NCBI GenBank assembly: GCA_035913415.1
Contig: JAMIIV010000019.1
Location: 29,467 to 93,466, forward strand
Source: UBA5070 sp035913415
GTDB taxonomy: Bacteria > Fibrobacterota > Fibrobacteria > UBA5070
Direction of reading: 5' to 3'
Length of the DNA: 64,000 nucleotides
The notes beneath the pieces were generated by a model. The model searched no databases, was not told the DNA's origin, and saw nothing but the letters and a program-made list of their open reading frames with translations. How positions within the stretch are numbered: the first letter of the stretch is position 1; every line of letters begins with the position of its first letter. Position numbers and translations under genes: made by a program. This document shows positions 53,381 through 61,808 of the stretch, one piece after another.

Positions 53381-54760
53381 TCAACGAGGCTCGAGCAGCG
53401 ACGTATCCAGGACCAGGCCGGTGTTGCGCAGGACTTCGATGGCCGCGAGGTTGCGCTGGTAGACCAGATCGTGGTACTGCGTCTGCAGGTCGATCCACGT
53501 CTTGTAGGGTCCCATGAGGTCCTTGGCGCGATCCGGATCGAGGTCCATCGCCGAAACGATGCTCTCCAGCAGGGCTTCGCACGATTCCACCGCACGCTTG
53601 GCCCCCTGGATCTTTTCGCCCAGGGCCTGGTAGCGCAGCCACGAATCGCGCAGGTACAATTCGAGCCCCTCGCGGGCGTAGGCCTCCTTGCGGCGCAACG
53701 CGCGCCAGTCCAGCTCGGCACGGCGCACCGTGGTCTGCTGGTTCCAGTAGTTGAGCCTCCAACGCAAGCCCAGACCCAACGCGCCCGAGACGCTGTTGAT
53801 GGGGTCGGTGACCAGGACGTCCTTGTTCTGTTCGTCGCGGTTGGCCACCCAGGCCTTGGTGTAGCTGAACTTGCCGAACACGAAGATGTCGGGTCCCAGG
53901 GCACCGCGTTCGACTTCGACCAGCGCACGCGTGGCCTCGAGTCCGGCCTGCAACTGCGAGAGGTCCGGATGTTGGAAGCGCTGCAGCAGCGTATCCAGCC
54001 CCGGCAGTTCGGGAAGGGGGCGCAGCAGGGAGTCTTCCAGGACCACAGCGCGGGGGTCGGGAAGATCCAGGAAGAACGCCAGGGCGGCCCGCGCGCGTTC
54101 CCGGCCGAGCTTGGCTTCGACCATGCCTTTTTCCAGGGTGAATCGGCCGATCTTGAGGTTCAGCAGATCCTCGAGACTGGCGTCTTCCTCCTCGTCGTCG
54201 ATCTTCTTCTGCAACACGTTCTGGACACTGTCCAAACGGGTCTGCGCATCCTGGAGCAACCGCACCATGCGGTTGGCGTACTGGAAACCGAACCAGTATC
54301 CCAGCCCCTCCTTGACCTCGTCTTGCCGTTTTCCGGCATGGCGTGCCTTGGCCACCTTGACGCCGGCCCGGGCCGCGCGCATCCCGGAACGGAAGCGATC
54401 GACGTTCAGCGGCTGGGCGATCTCCAGCTCGGTCCCGAAGTAGGGTCCCAAGGGCCACCAGGCCCACTCGCGCCCGGTGGTGTCGAGCCTGCCGCCGACG
54501 CTGTCGGTGGTGTAGCGGAAACCGGGTGCCGGCCCGAAGGCCGTCGACAACTCGAAGCGAGGCAGCAGCGCTTGGCGATACAGTCCCGAAACCCGCCCTT
54601 GGGCCTGCTCGATCTGGATGGAGTCCTCGGCAAGTCGAGGCTGTCGGCGCAGCACCGTCTCGACGAAGGACGGCAGTCGCAGCCCCTCGGCGGAAGCGAG
54701 GGAGGTGATGGCCAGGAGAAGGCCTGTGGATCGGAGGGGAAGAAGAGCTTGGCGCCGCAT
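53381..54760 (-). CDS. TolC-family outer-membrane protein
   Basis: 459 residues with a signal peptide ending near ASAEGLRLP. TolC-type helical segments are visible: VETVLRRQPRLAEDSIQIEQ, MRAARAGVKVAKARHAGKRQ, a second set LQAGLEATRALVEVERGAL, and LRWRLNYWNQQTTVRRAELD. It should form the trimeric exit duct of an efflux or type I secretion system. No adjacent periplasmic adaptor or inner-membrane pump is in view, so its partner is unknown. An acidic stretch (IDDEEEDASLEDLLN) sits in the coiled-coil hairpin. Confidence 0.82.
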   Translation of the reverse strand: MRRQALLPLRSTGLLLAITSLASAEGLRLPSFVETVLRRQPRLAEDSIQIEQAQGRVSGLYRQALLPRFELSTAFGPAPGFRYTTDSVGGRLDTTGREWAWWPLGPYFGTELEIAQPLNVDRFRSGMRAARAGVKVAKARHAGKRQDEVKEGLGYWFGFQYANRMVRLLQDAQTRLDSVQNVLQKKIDDEEEDASLEDLLNLKIGRFTLEKGMVEAKLGRERARAALAFFLDLPDPRAVVLEDSLLRPLPELPGLDTLLQRFQHPDLSQLQAGLEATRALVEVERGALGPDIFVFGKFSYTKAWVANRDEQNKDVLVTDPINSVSGALGLGLRWRLNYWNQQTTVRRAELDWRALRRKEAYAREGLELYLRDSWLRYQALGEKIQGAKRAVESCEALLESIVSAMDLDPDRAKDLMGPYKTWIDLQTQYHDLVYQRNLAAIEVLRNTGLVLDTSLLEPR

Positions 54761-54769
54761 CGGAGAGCA

Positions 54770-54783
54770 AAGGTAGCTACCTT
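54770..54783. promoter_or_regulatory. 14-base palindrome holding back-to-back -10 boxes
   Basis: AAGGTAGCTACCTT reads the same on both strands. It gives TACCTTG eight bases before the GTG of the plus-strand gene and TACCTTTG nine bases before the ATG of the tolC-like gene. Both fit TAnnTT(T)G. Confidence 0.55.
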
Positions 54784-54791
54784 GCCTGCCC

Positions 54792-55682
54792 GTGGAACGC
54801 GCCGGTTCGCTTGCTCGGATACTTCTCCTGCCCCTGTCGTGGTCGGCCAGCGCTCTGGCCGCGACGGATTCCGCCTTCGCGGCCGGAAATGTGCCGACGG
54901 ATTCCGGCCACGCCCAGGTGCTATCCGCCACCCAGGTCGAATCCCCCGAACCACCTCCGCGCGGCCGGCCCTCCGCTTCGTGGTTCGCCGGAGTCGGCGC
55001 CCCGGTGTTTCCCCAGCGGGATCGTTTCCAGCTCGAGCTGGCCCGCAGGGTCGTGACGGATTCCCTGGTCGTCGACCAACCGTGGGACGGCTCCCAACTG
55101 GGGTTTTCCACCGGCCTGGAGGCGGGTTACCAATACGGATGGCTCCGTCCGGCGGTGGGCCTGGAGTGGTCGTTCTGGGACAGCCGCTCCGTGCATCGCT
55201 CGTTGCGAAACCAGACCTCCATCGAGCGCACCTGGCGGCTGGACCAACTCGTGGGGCTGGTGGGGCTCGATGCCCTGATCGCTCCGGCGCTGCTGAAGGT
55301 CAACGGTGCCCAAGCCCCGTTCGTCGGATTCCGCTACGCCCAGGGTGTGGGGCGACTGGAGGGCATGGGACGAGCCTGGGCCACCGGCAACGGCTTGCAG
55401 ATGCACCTGGGCGCGGATGTCACGAGCCTGGGTCCGTTGGTCGTGGCAGGACGCCTGGGTTGGAACGCCCTTTCGTTCACGTCGTCTTCGGAGTGGAACC
55501 GGGTGCTGTACGGCCAGGACACCCCAGGGGATGTGTCCTGGAACGGCTCGGGCATCTGGATCCGACTCGATCTTCGCATGGGCCCCACAGCCAAAACCGA
55601 CACCGTGCGGACGCTCCCGCCCGTGCGGGCCCGAAGCGAATCCGACAGCACCGCACCGAAGTCCGACAGCCTCGTTCCGTGA
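54792..55682 (+). CDS. predicted outer-membrane beta-barrel protein
   Basis: 296 residues with a signal peptide (ARILLLPLSWSASALAATDS). A disordered stretch of about 35 residues follows, then alternating strands with aromatic ends (GLEAGYQYGWLRPAVGLEW, APFVGFRYAQGVGRLEG, VVAGRLGWNALSFTSS) and a last strand IWIRLDLRMG. The tail is charged and polar. No family is recognised. The GTG start lies just after the shared palindrome. It is divergent from the tolC-like gene. Confidence 0.72.
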   Translation: MERAGSLARILLLPLSWSASALAATDSAFAAGNVPTDSGHAQVLSATQVESPEPPPRGRPSASWFAGVGAPVFPQRDRFQLELARRVVTDSLVVDQPWDGSQLGFSTGLEAGYQYGWLRPAVGLEWSFWDSRSVHRSLRNQTSIERTWRLDQLVGLVGLDALIAPALLKVNGAQAPFVGFRYAQGVGRLEGMGRAWATGNGLQMHLGADVTSLGPLVVAGRLGWNALSFTSSSEWNRVLYGQDTPGDVSWNGSGIWIRLDLRMGPTAKTDTVRTLPPVRARSESDSTAPKSDSLVP

Positions 55683-55708
55683 GTCTCCTGACCACGGAAC
55701 CGCCCGCG

Positions 55709-56089
55709 TCAGAACAGGTGGCGGATTCCCAGGCTCTGGCGCAAGAGGGGATCGAGCGTGGCGACTTCGAGGTCGTGCTCCAGGGCTGTCGCCAAAAACA
55801 GGCGGTCCCAGACATCTCCCACGGTGAAGCGCGCGGCGCGCGAGACGATGGCGGGGGTCGCCGGAAGCAACACCACCTGGTGGATGGCCAGTGTCGATTC
55901 GAGCCAGACCTGGAGGGGTAGCTCCGTCCTCCACACGCCACTTTTCCAGGCTTCGGCGATCTCGACCAGCGCGGTCTGGCACAAGGCTTTGGCCCCGGTG
56001 ACCCGGTCCAGAAGTCCGCGGCGCTCCAAGCCGAAGGATTCGTCTCCCCCGGCCCAGCGCAAAAACACGGGTGCATCGAGGAGGATCAT
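55709..56089 (-). CDS. PIN-domain toxin, VapC-like
   Basis: 126 residues. PIN-domain acidic residues are visible: Asp5 in ILLDAPVFLRW, Glu in TALVEIAEAW, and Asp residues in VWDRLFLATALEHDLEVATLD. Such toxins are RNases that cut tRNA or other RNA. The ATG overlaps the antitoxin stop (ATGA), the usual coupling of a toxin-antitoxin pair. All family residues seem present. Confidence 0.88.
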   Translation of the reverse strand: MILLDAPVFLRWAGGDESFGLERRGLLDRVTGAKALCQTALVEIAEAWKSGVWRTELPLQVWLESTLAIHQVVLLPATPAIVSRAARFTVGDVWDRLFLATALEHDLEVATLDPLLRQSLGIRHLF

Positions 56090-56271
56090 CGCCAATCCTG
56101 CTTCAAGTCGATGCCCAGTCGGGTGGGCGCCGAGACCTCCCGATCTTCCCAAGGCTGTACCACGACCATGGGACGCCCTCTCTTGGTCAGAACAATCTGA
56201 CCACCATTGAGGTGAAGATCCTCAATCAAGGCCAAACAGCGAGCTTTGAACTCTCCGACACCGAGTCTCAT
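56086..56271 (-). CDS. Phd/YefM-family antitoxin
   Basis: 61 residues. The Phd/YefM N-terminal DNA-binding region is MRLGVGEFKARCLALIEDL followed by ILTKRGRP-like QIVLTKRGRPMVVVQPW. The C-terminal 20 residues would neutralise the PIN toxin. It is translated ahead of the toxin and presumably represses its own promoter, which lies directly upstream. Confidence 0.88.
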   Translation of the reverse strand: MRLGVGEFKARCLALIEDLHLNGGQIVLTKRGRPMVVVQPWEDREVSAPTRLGIDLKQDWR

Positions 56272-56276
56272 GTTGC

Positions 56277-56283
56277 GAATATA
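56277..56283 (-). promoter_or_regulatory. -10-like box TATATTC of the toxin-antitoxin operon
   Basis: TATATTC ends six bases before the antitoxin ATG, so the transcript could be nearly leaderless. The ATAT(N4)ATAT symmetry around it is a possible operator. Confidence 0.45.
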
Positions 56284-56336
56284 GCCATATCCAGGTTGTA
56301 GTCACCACGGATTGACCATGAATATTCCACCATCAG

Positions 56337-56346
56337 CCCCCCCCCC
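56337..56346. repeat. homopolymer run of ten C
   Basis: A C10 tract lies about 30 bases downstream of the SprT-like gene's stop, outside any gene. It could vary in length or be a sequencing artefact. Confidence 0.5.
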
Positions 56347-56375
56347 TGCCTGCTGGGGAAAAGCCCCCACAAACG

Positions 56376-57197
56376 TCACGACCTGACGCGCCGCCGCAAC
56401 CGCCGCAAAAGCCGAGGAATCTCGCGGTGTTCCCACTCCCTCCACGCGGCATACCCGGGGAAGGCCTGCTCGGCGCGGCGAAACTCCGCGTGGTGAACAT
56501 GCCGCCGCGCTCCCGATCCTTTTTTGGGCGGGTGCACGGCATGGAGCATCTCGTGGAACAACACCCCCTCGACGGCGTATACGGGAACGTCCGGGTCGTC
56601 GTAGATCTGGCCCAGGGTGATCACGTGCCGTTCGCCTGTGGCCGTGTTGACGGTCCGGTGGGTGGAGAGCGACCCGGGCCGAGGAGACCACCGCACCAGC
56701 GCCTGGACCCTCCCCTGGAAGTGCTCGCGATTCAACCGCTCGAACAGCGGTTGGAGGTCGTGGCACCGTCCGCGCGCGGATCCTCCCGGCAGGCGCTGTG
56801 GCTCTTCGTCCCCCAACCAGGCGAACACCTTGCGAGCGGCCTCACGCGCCCGAGAACGGGAGCCGGGGCTGGGTCGAAGACTGGCGCGCACCCATTGTCC
56901 CAGAGCCGCCCAGACCTCCTCCGGCGCCTCTTCCAGCCGTCGCGGCAGGTGCAGGACCGGATGAGCCGACCGGGGGCGTTCCAGCTTCCAGGATCGGCGC
57001 AGGCGGCGCATGAACACGATACGGACCAAATCCAGGTCGCGGCATTCCGCGCCACCGCGTGCACCCCACGAGATCGACTCGATGGCAATCGGGGAGGATC
57101 CCGAGGCCTCAGCGGGGGACGGCGTCTTTTTTCTCGGCGTCGGCGGGCCGAATAAGTCCAGCACGAATTGGCCCACGGCCGACCAGCCGCGGTTCAT
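56376..57197 (-). CDS. SprT-like zinc metallopeptidase family protein
   Basis: 273 residues. The C-terminal half contains HEMLH at 215-219 (GVLFHEMLHAVHPP) with a third His in RHVHHAEFRRAEQ, the arrangement of SprT/WLM-type peptidases, after a segment LFERLNREHFQGRVQALVRW typical of the SprT fold. The N-terminal 100 residues are basic and of unknown role. The ATG at 57197 gives MNRGWSAVGQFVLDLF, a plausible beginning. Members act in DNA-protein crosslink repair in eukaryotes; the bacterial role is unclear. Confidence 0.8.
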   Translation of the reverse strand: MNRGWSAVGQFVLDLFGPPTPRKKTPSPAEASGSSPIAIESISWGARGGAECRDLDLVRIVFMRRLRRSWKLERPRSAHPVLHLPRRLEEAPEEVWAALGQWVRASLRPSPGSRSRAREAARKVFAWLGDEEPQRLPGGSARGRCHDLQPLFERLNREHFQGRVQALVRWSPRPGSLSTHRTVNTATGERHVITLGQIYDDPDVPVYAVEGVLFHEMLHAVHPPKKGSGARRHVHHAEFRRAEQAFPGYAAWREWEHREIPRLLRRLRRRVRS

Positions 57198-57243
57198 TCC
57201 GGGAAACCCGCCCCCGCAGGGGCGACCACCGCCACCTTGCGCT

Positions 57244-57843
57244 TCACGACCACAGGGGCAGGGCCATCGCCTGGCGGTGATCCAGAAACTTGCGGACCGG
57301 CGCGAAGGATCGCCGGTGGAGGGGACACGGTCCCAGGCGAGCCAACGCATCGAGGTGGGAAGGGACAGGGTACCCCATGTGGACTCCGAACCCGTACCCC
57401 GGATAGACCTCATCGAACGCGACCATTTCCGCATCGCGGGTGGTCTTGGCCAGAATGGAGGCCGCCGCGATCACCGCAACTTTGGAGTCGCCTTTCACCA
57501 CCGCCTCCTGGGGCAGCGTAATTCCCGGGATGATCTTGTTGCCATCGACCACCAGGGAGCCAGGAGCCTCACCCAGGGCTTGCAGGGCGCGCCGCATCGC
57601 CAGGAAGGTGGCCTGGAGAATGTTCAGGTCATCGATCTCGACCGGCGAACACCGCCCCAGCGCCCACCGCACCGGTGCCTTCCGGATGAGCTCCGCCAAC
57701 GCGTCGCGCCGCTCGGGTGACAACTTCTTGGAATCGTTGAGACCGGGAATGGTCCAGCCGCGCGGAGCCACCACGATGGCGGCCACCACGTCTCCCGCCA
57801 AGGGGCCACGCCCCACCTCGTCCACGCCTCCCACGGGATCCAC
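57244..57843 (-). CDS. rnhB: ribonuclease HII
   Basis: 199 residues. It cuts RNA in RNA-DNA hybrids and at single embedded ribonucleotides. The active-site acids lie in GVDEVGRGPLAG (Asp8, Glu9), VVDGNK and AAASILAKTTRDAEM, with LNDSKKLSPERR as the substrate-binding segment. The start is a GTG; upstream codons are in frame but lack a standard start. It lies in a minus-strand run between the FlgM-like and SprT-like genes. Confidence 0.94.
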   Translation of the reverse strand: MDPVGGVDEVGRGPLAGDVVAAIVVAPRGWTIPGLNDSKKLSPERRDALAELIRKAPVRWALGRCSPVEIDDLNILQATFLAMRRALQALGEAPGSLVVDGNKIIPGITLPQEAVVKGDSKVAVIAAASILAKTTRDAEMVAFDEVYPGYGFGVHMGYPVPSHLDALARLGPCPLHRRSFAPVRKFLDHRQAMALPLWS

Positions 57844-57875
57844 CAGCCCTACGGGCGGATCGCCAGGGCCGGTGG

Positions 57876-58328
57876 TCAGTAGAGCATCTTGGCCATGCGC
57901 ACGGCGATTTCGTCCAACATGAAGGGATCGACCTTGTACAAGCCCTGTCGCACCAGGGTCTCGAGTCTCTCCAGCTTGGATCTGCGCTCGCTTTCCCAGA
58001 GGGGCTCCTTGCCCGGTAGGGCATCCAGTTCAGGGTCCTCGATCTCCTTGGCCTCGGGCTTCGGTGCTGTGGCCTGGGCTTTGGAGACATCCTCCGAGGC
58101 GACCTCTTCGGCGATGGTCTGGGCCAACCGCCGCCCCTTGGCGGACAGCTCGATGGTGTCCTGGGACTTCCGGAGGCTCTCTGCCGTGCTCCCGCCGGGA
58201 AGGTCGGAGGTACGAGGGGTGCTGGTCTGGTTCTGGCCCGATGCCGGGCTCGATCGGGTTGGGGCTGCGGGAACCGCACGCCCAGCGGTGTTGGTGCTTG
58301 TGGTGATGGTTGTCGCCGCGATGTTCAT
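57876..58328 (-). CDS. FlgM-like anti-sigma-28 factor
   Basis: 150 residues. FlgM family traits are an intrinsically disordered, Ser/Thr/Pro-rich N-terminal half, the stretch DTIELSAKGRRLAQTIAEEV near the middle, and the C-terminal sigma-binding segment LVRQGLYKVDPFMLDEIAVRMAKMLY, here cited in part. FlgM holds sigma-28 until the flagellar hook is complete. No flagellar genes are in view, so a link to motility is an inference. A stretch of about 30 residues of Lys/Glu/Pro repeats lies before the last helix. Confidence 0.75.
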   Translation of the reverse strand: MNIAATTITTSTNTAGRAVPAAPTRSSPASGQNQTSTPRTSDLPGGSTAESLRKSQDTIELSAKGRRLAQTIAEEVASEDVSKAQATAPKPEAKEIEDPELDALPGKEPLWESERRSKLERLETLVRQGLYKVDPFMLDEIAVRMAKMLY

Positions 58329-58484
58329 GGTGGGTCCCCCCCTTTCCAGCGACATCCCTGAGCCAACCGGTCGGGATCCGCCACTGGTTATATCGGCAAG
58401 GTCCGGACGCGACTTGAGCGGCTTCTTGAAAAAATGCATTCATCCACGCCATCGCTGACGAGGAGGCCTGCAAGGAGGTATCCT

Positions 58485-60332
58485 ATGATTCCGCGAGTGA
58501 CCGGGTTTTGGAGTTTCTCCAAAATCCCCCTGCAACCCACCGAGGCCTGGACCGTGAGCGAAGCGAAGGAAGAGATCCGTTCCCGCGCCGACATCGTGTC
58601 GGTGGTGGGACGCTTCGTTCCCTTGAAACGCCGCGGCACGTACTGGGTCGGGCGCTGCCCGTTCCACGACGACCACTCCCCCAGCCTGCACGTCAATCCG
58701 CAACTGGGCATCTACAAGTGTTTCGTGTGCGGTGCCGGTGGCGACATCTTCAAGTTCCTGATGGAACACGAGCACCTGGGATTCCGCGAAGTCCTCGAGA
58801 CCCTCGCCAGGGAAACCGGAGTCACCCTACCCGAGCGCCCGGAAGGCGCCGACCCCGAGGAAGCCCGCCGCCAAGGGGCCGCTCGCCAGGCTCTCGACTG
58901 GGCACGTGACCGTTTCCACGACCACCTCCTGAATACGCCGGCGGCCCTCGAATATGCCCGCCGCCGCGGGATCCTCGACGCCGAAATCGCCGATTTCCGA
59001 CTGGGCTTCGCCCCCGACGGCAATCCCCTGCTCGAATCCGCGCCGGCCGCGGGAATCTCGCGCCAGGCCCTCCAGGACGCCGGCCTGGTGACCCTCACCG
59101 ATTCCGGCTCACTGCGCGATCGCTTCCGACTTCGACTGGTCTTTCCGTTGCTGGACCCCTCGCAACGCCCCGTGGGTTTCGCCGGCCGCAATTTGCGCAG
59201 CGGACGTTCCGACATCCCCAAGTACCTCAACAGTCCGGAAACGGCGTTCTACCACAAGAGTCGGTTCCTGTTCGGACTCTCGCACTCCCGCGGCGACATC
59301 AACCGCTCCGGCGAGGCCGTGATCGTCGAAGGCTACATGGATTGGTTCGCCCTGTGGCGCCATGGCCTGCGCAATGCCGTGGCCGCCAGCGGCACCGCGT
59401 TCACCCGCGATCAGGCCCGATTGCTGGCGCGTTCGGCCAAACGTGTTGTCTGTTTCTTCGACGCCGACCGCGCGGGCTTGGCCGCCGCCGAGCGCAGCTT
59501 GCCCGTCTTGCTGGCGGAAGGTCTCGAAGTCCGGATGGCCACGCTGGGCGGCGACTCCGACGCCAAGGACCCCGACGAATACCTCAAGACCCACGGCCCC
59601 AAGGCCCTGGCCGAGCGTATCGCCGTTGCCTCCCACTGGAGCCTTTTCCTGCTGCGCGGGGCCACCAGTGGCGAATTCGGGCTGCGCCCCGACGAACAGG
59701 CCGCACTGGTGCGACGGGTGGAAACCCTCACCGATTCCATCCCCGACGAGCAGACGCGCTCGCAGTGCCGCGAAATCCTCGACAAGACCATGAAGGACAT
59801 GGACAGCCTGCGCACCATCAAGTGGTCGGAGATCCGCAATCCGCGGGCCGCACCACTGCCCATGGCGCGGGAGCCCCAAGGACTTCCTCCCATGCCCAAA
59901 GGGCACTTGCGGGCCGAAGCGCAACTGGTGCACCTGCTGTGCGAGCACCCTTCGCTGGTCTTGGACACCCAGGATCGACTGCATCCTTCACGCCTGCAGG
60001 ACCCCCGCTGCCGCGACCTTCTGGACCGTTTGTACGCCGATTCCGAGATGCGCGCGGGCGTGCCCGAACCCTCCGCGGTGGCCGCGACTTTGGAAGAACC
60101 CCTTGCCGCTTTCGTAGCTGGACTGTTTCAATTGTTCCCAGTACGACTCGACGAGGTCGCCTCCAGGGCCTGGCTCTCCGATTTCCTCCGCGACCTCGAG
60201 GTGCGGGAAGTCAGGTCCCGCCGGCGCAACCTCGCTCTTTCCGCCCGCCTCCAGACCCAGGACCAGGCGCCGCTTCAGGACTACTGCGAACTTCTCGCCG
60301 CAGAACAACAGATTTCCGAGGACAATTCGTGA
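58485..60332 (+). CDS. dnaG: DNA primase
   Basis: 615 residues from the ATG at 58485, which has a perfect AAGGAGGT five bases upstream. A GTG at 58554 gives the usual DnaG length and may be used instead; a hairpin (TTTTGGAG/CTCCAAAA) sits between the two. Zinc ribbon C58, H61, C79, C82 (CPFH, CFVC), catalytic TOPRIM with EGYMD and CFFDADRAG, and a C-terminal helicase-binding region are in order. It synthesises RNA primers. It is coupled to rpoD by GTGA, the ancestral macromolecular-synthesis order. Confidence 0.95.
   Translation: MIPRVTGFWSFSKIPLQPTEAWTVSEAKEEIRSRADIVSVVGRFVPLKRRGTYWVGRCPFHDDHSPSLHVNPQLGIYKCFVCGAGGDIFKFLMEHEHLGFREVLETLARETGVTLPERPEGADPEEARRQGAARQALDWARDRFHDHLLNTPAALEYARRRGILDAEIADFRLGFAPDGNPLLESAPAAGISRQALQDAGLVTLTDSGSLRDRFRLRLVFPLLDPSQRPVGFAGRNLRSGRSDIPKYLNSPETAFYHKSRFLFGLSHSRGDINRSGEAVIVEGYMDWFALWRHGLRNAVAASGTAFTRDQARLLARSAKRVVCFFDADRAGLAAAERSLPVLLAEGLEVRMATLGGDSDAKDPDEYLKTHGPKALAERIAVASHWSLFLLRGATSGEFGLRPDEQAALVRRVETLTDSIPDEQTRSQCREILDKTMKDMDSLRTIKWSEIRNPRAAPLPMAREPQGLPPMPKGHLRAEAQLVHLLCEHPSLVLDTQDRLHPSRLQDPRCRDLLDRLYADSEMRAGVPEPSAVAATLEEPLAAFVAGLFQLFPVRLDEVASRAWLSDFLRDLEVREVRSRRRNLALSARLQTQDQAPLQDYCELLAAEQQISEDNS
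58503..58526 (+). promoter_or_regulatory. hairpin in the dnaG 5' region
   Basis: Arms GGGTTTTGGAG and CTCCAAAATCC with a 3-base loop form a stable hairpin between the strong ribosome site/ATG at 58485 and the alternative GTG at 58554. It has no T-tract, so a translational effect is more likely than termination. Confidence 0.4.
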
Positions 60333-61783
60333 CCACCGTCGACCCCAAGATCGTCCGCCGCCTGGAGAAGACCGCCAGGGTCCAGGGCTTCCTCTCCGTC
60401 AACCAGATCGCCTCGATCAGCGAATCCACGGATCAGGCCGAGATCCTCACGGAACTGTTCCGCCGCCGCGGCGTGAACATCGCGGCCGGAGGCACCCGCA
60501 ACACCTCCCACTTCTCGACCTCGGACAGCTCCTTCCCTGCCGCGCGCAAGACCCCGGCGCAAGGACGCTTCTGGGACCCCACCTGGCTGTACCTGAACTC
60601 GGTCGGACGCGTGGCCCTGCTGTCTCGCGAAGAGGAGGTCGCGATCGCGCGGCGCATCGACCAGGTGCAGCAGCGGATCCTGGGAATCCTGTTCCACGAT
60701 CCTCGCATCCTGCACGAGGTCGTCTCCCTGTGCGAACAGGTCGAACGCGAAGAAATCCGCGTCGAGGAGATCTGCCAGATCGACAACGACGCCTGGACCG
60801 ACACCAAGGTGTACGAACGCGAGAAGGCCCGCGTGCTGGCCGGACTGGCCAAGCTGCGCAAAGCCTTGGCCGGCAGCCGCAAGCCTTCGGAGGAAGCCCA
60901 GGAGATCGCCCTGACGCTGACACTCTCGCACCGCCAGATCGAGCGCTTGTCGCGCCTTTGGAAGACCTTGGTGGAAGACGATCCCCGCGCCCGCGACGAA
61001 GGACTCTCCGTGCGCCAGTGGGAAGCCGTGCGCGACCAGGCCAAGGAGGAGATCGTCGAGGCCAACGTCCGCCTGGTGGTCAGCATCGCCAAACGCTACG
61101 TCCAGAAGGGCATGGAGCTCATCGACCTGATCCAGGAAGGCAACCAGGGTCTCATCCGCGCCGTCGAGAACTTCGATTACACCAAGGGCTACAAGTTCAG
61201 CACCTACGCCACCTGGTGGATCAAGCAAAGCATCACCCGCGCCATCGCCGACAAGGGCAAGGTCATCCGCATTCCGGCGAACATGCTCGACAGCATCCGC
61301 CGCATCCTGCGCGTGGCTCGCGACCTTCACGCGCGCCAGGGATCGCAGCCCACGATCGAAGAGATCGCCCAAGCCGCGGGAGTGGACCAGGAGAAGGTTC
61401 GCATCGCCATGGAATCCAGCCAGGATCCGGTGAGTCTGGATGCCTACGTCTCGGCCGACCAGGGCGCCCGTGTGGGAGATTTCCTCGAGGACCGCTCGGC
61501 GGAACGCCCTTGGCAGGCGGCGCAGACCCGACTTCTGCGCGACCAGATCGAGGCCGTGCTGGGAAGCCTCGACAGCAAGGAGCAGCAGATCCTGCGACTG
61601 CGTTTCGGACTGGACGACGGCCAGGCCGCCACGCTCAAGGAAATCGGGGAACGCTTCGGCATCAGCCGCGAACGCGTGCGCCAGATCGAGACGAAGGCCA
61701 TCCAGAAGCTCCAGCATCCATCGCGCTCGCGGTTGCTGGAAGGTTGGGAAGACTCCTTCGACGGCGAGAACAGCGCCCTGTGA
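60329..61783 (+). CDS. rpoD: RNA polymerase sigma factor RpoD (primary sigma)
   Basis: 484 residues. Region 1.2 (YLNSVGRVALLSREEEVAIA), a non-conserved region, region 2 with the -10-binding helix (AVENFDYTKGYKFSTYATWW), region 3 and region 4.2 (TLKEIGERFGISRERVRQIE) are all intact. It directs most transcription. The full 1.1 domain is short, as in many non-proteobacteria. The GTG overlaps the dnaG stop. It is the sigma factor that should recognise the -10 boxes of this window. Confidence 0.96.
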   Translation: MTTVDPKIVRRLEKTARVQGFLSVNQIASISESTDQAEILTELFRRRGVNIAAGGTRNTSHFSTSDSSFPAARKTPAQGRFWDPTWLYLNSVGRVALLSREEEVAIARRIDQVQQRILGILFHDPRILHEVVSLCEQVEREEIRVEEICQIDNDAWTDTKVYEREKARVLAGLAKLRKALAGSRKPSEEAQEIALTLTLSHRQIERLSRLWKTLVEDDPRARDEGLSVRQWEAVRDQAKEEIVEANVRLVVSIAKRYVQKGMELIDLIQEGNQGLIRAVENFDYTKGYKFSTYATWWIKQSITRAIADKGKVIRIPANMLDSIRRILRVARDLHARQGSQPTIEEIAQAAGVDQEKVRIAMESSQDPVSLDAYVSADQGARVGDFLEDRSAERPWQAAQTRLLRDQIEAVLGSLDSKEQQILRLRFGLDDGQAATLKEIGERFGISRERVRQIETKAIQKLQHPSRSRLLEGWEDSFDGENSAL

Positions 61784-61808
61784 CCCCCCGAGCCCGACAG
61801 GAGCTCCC

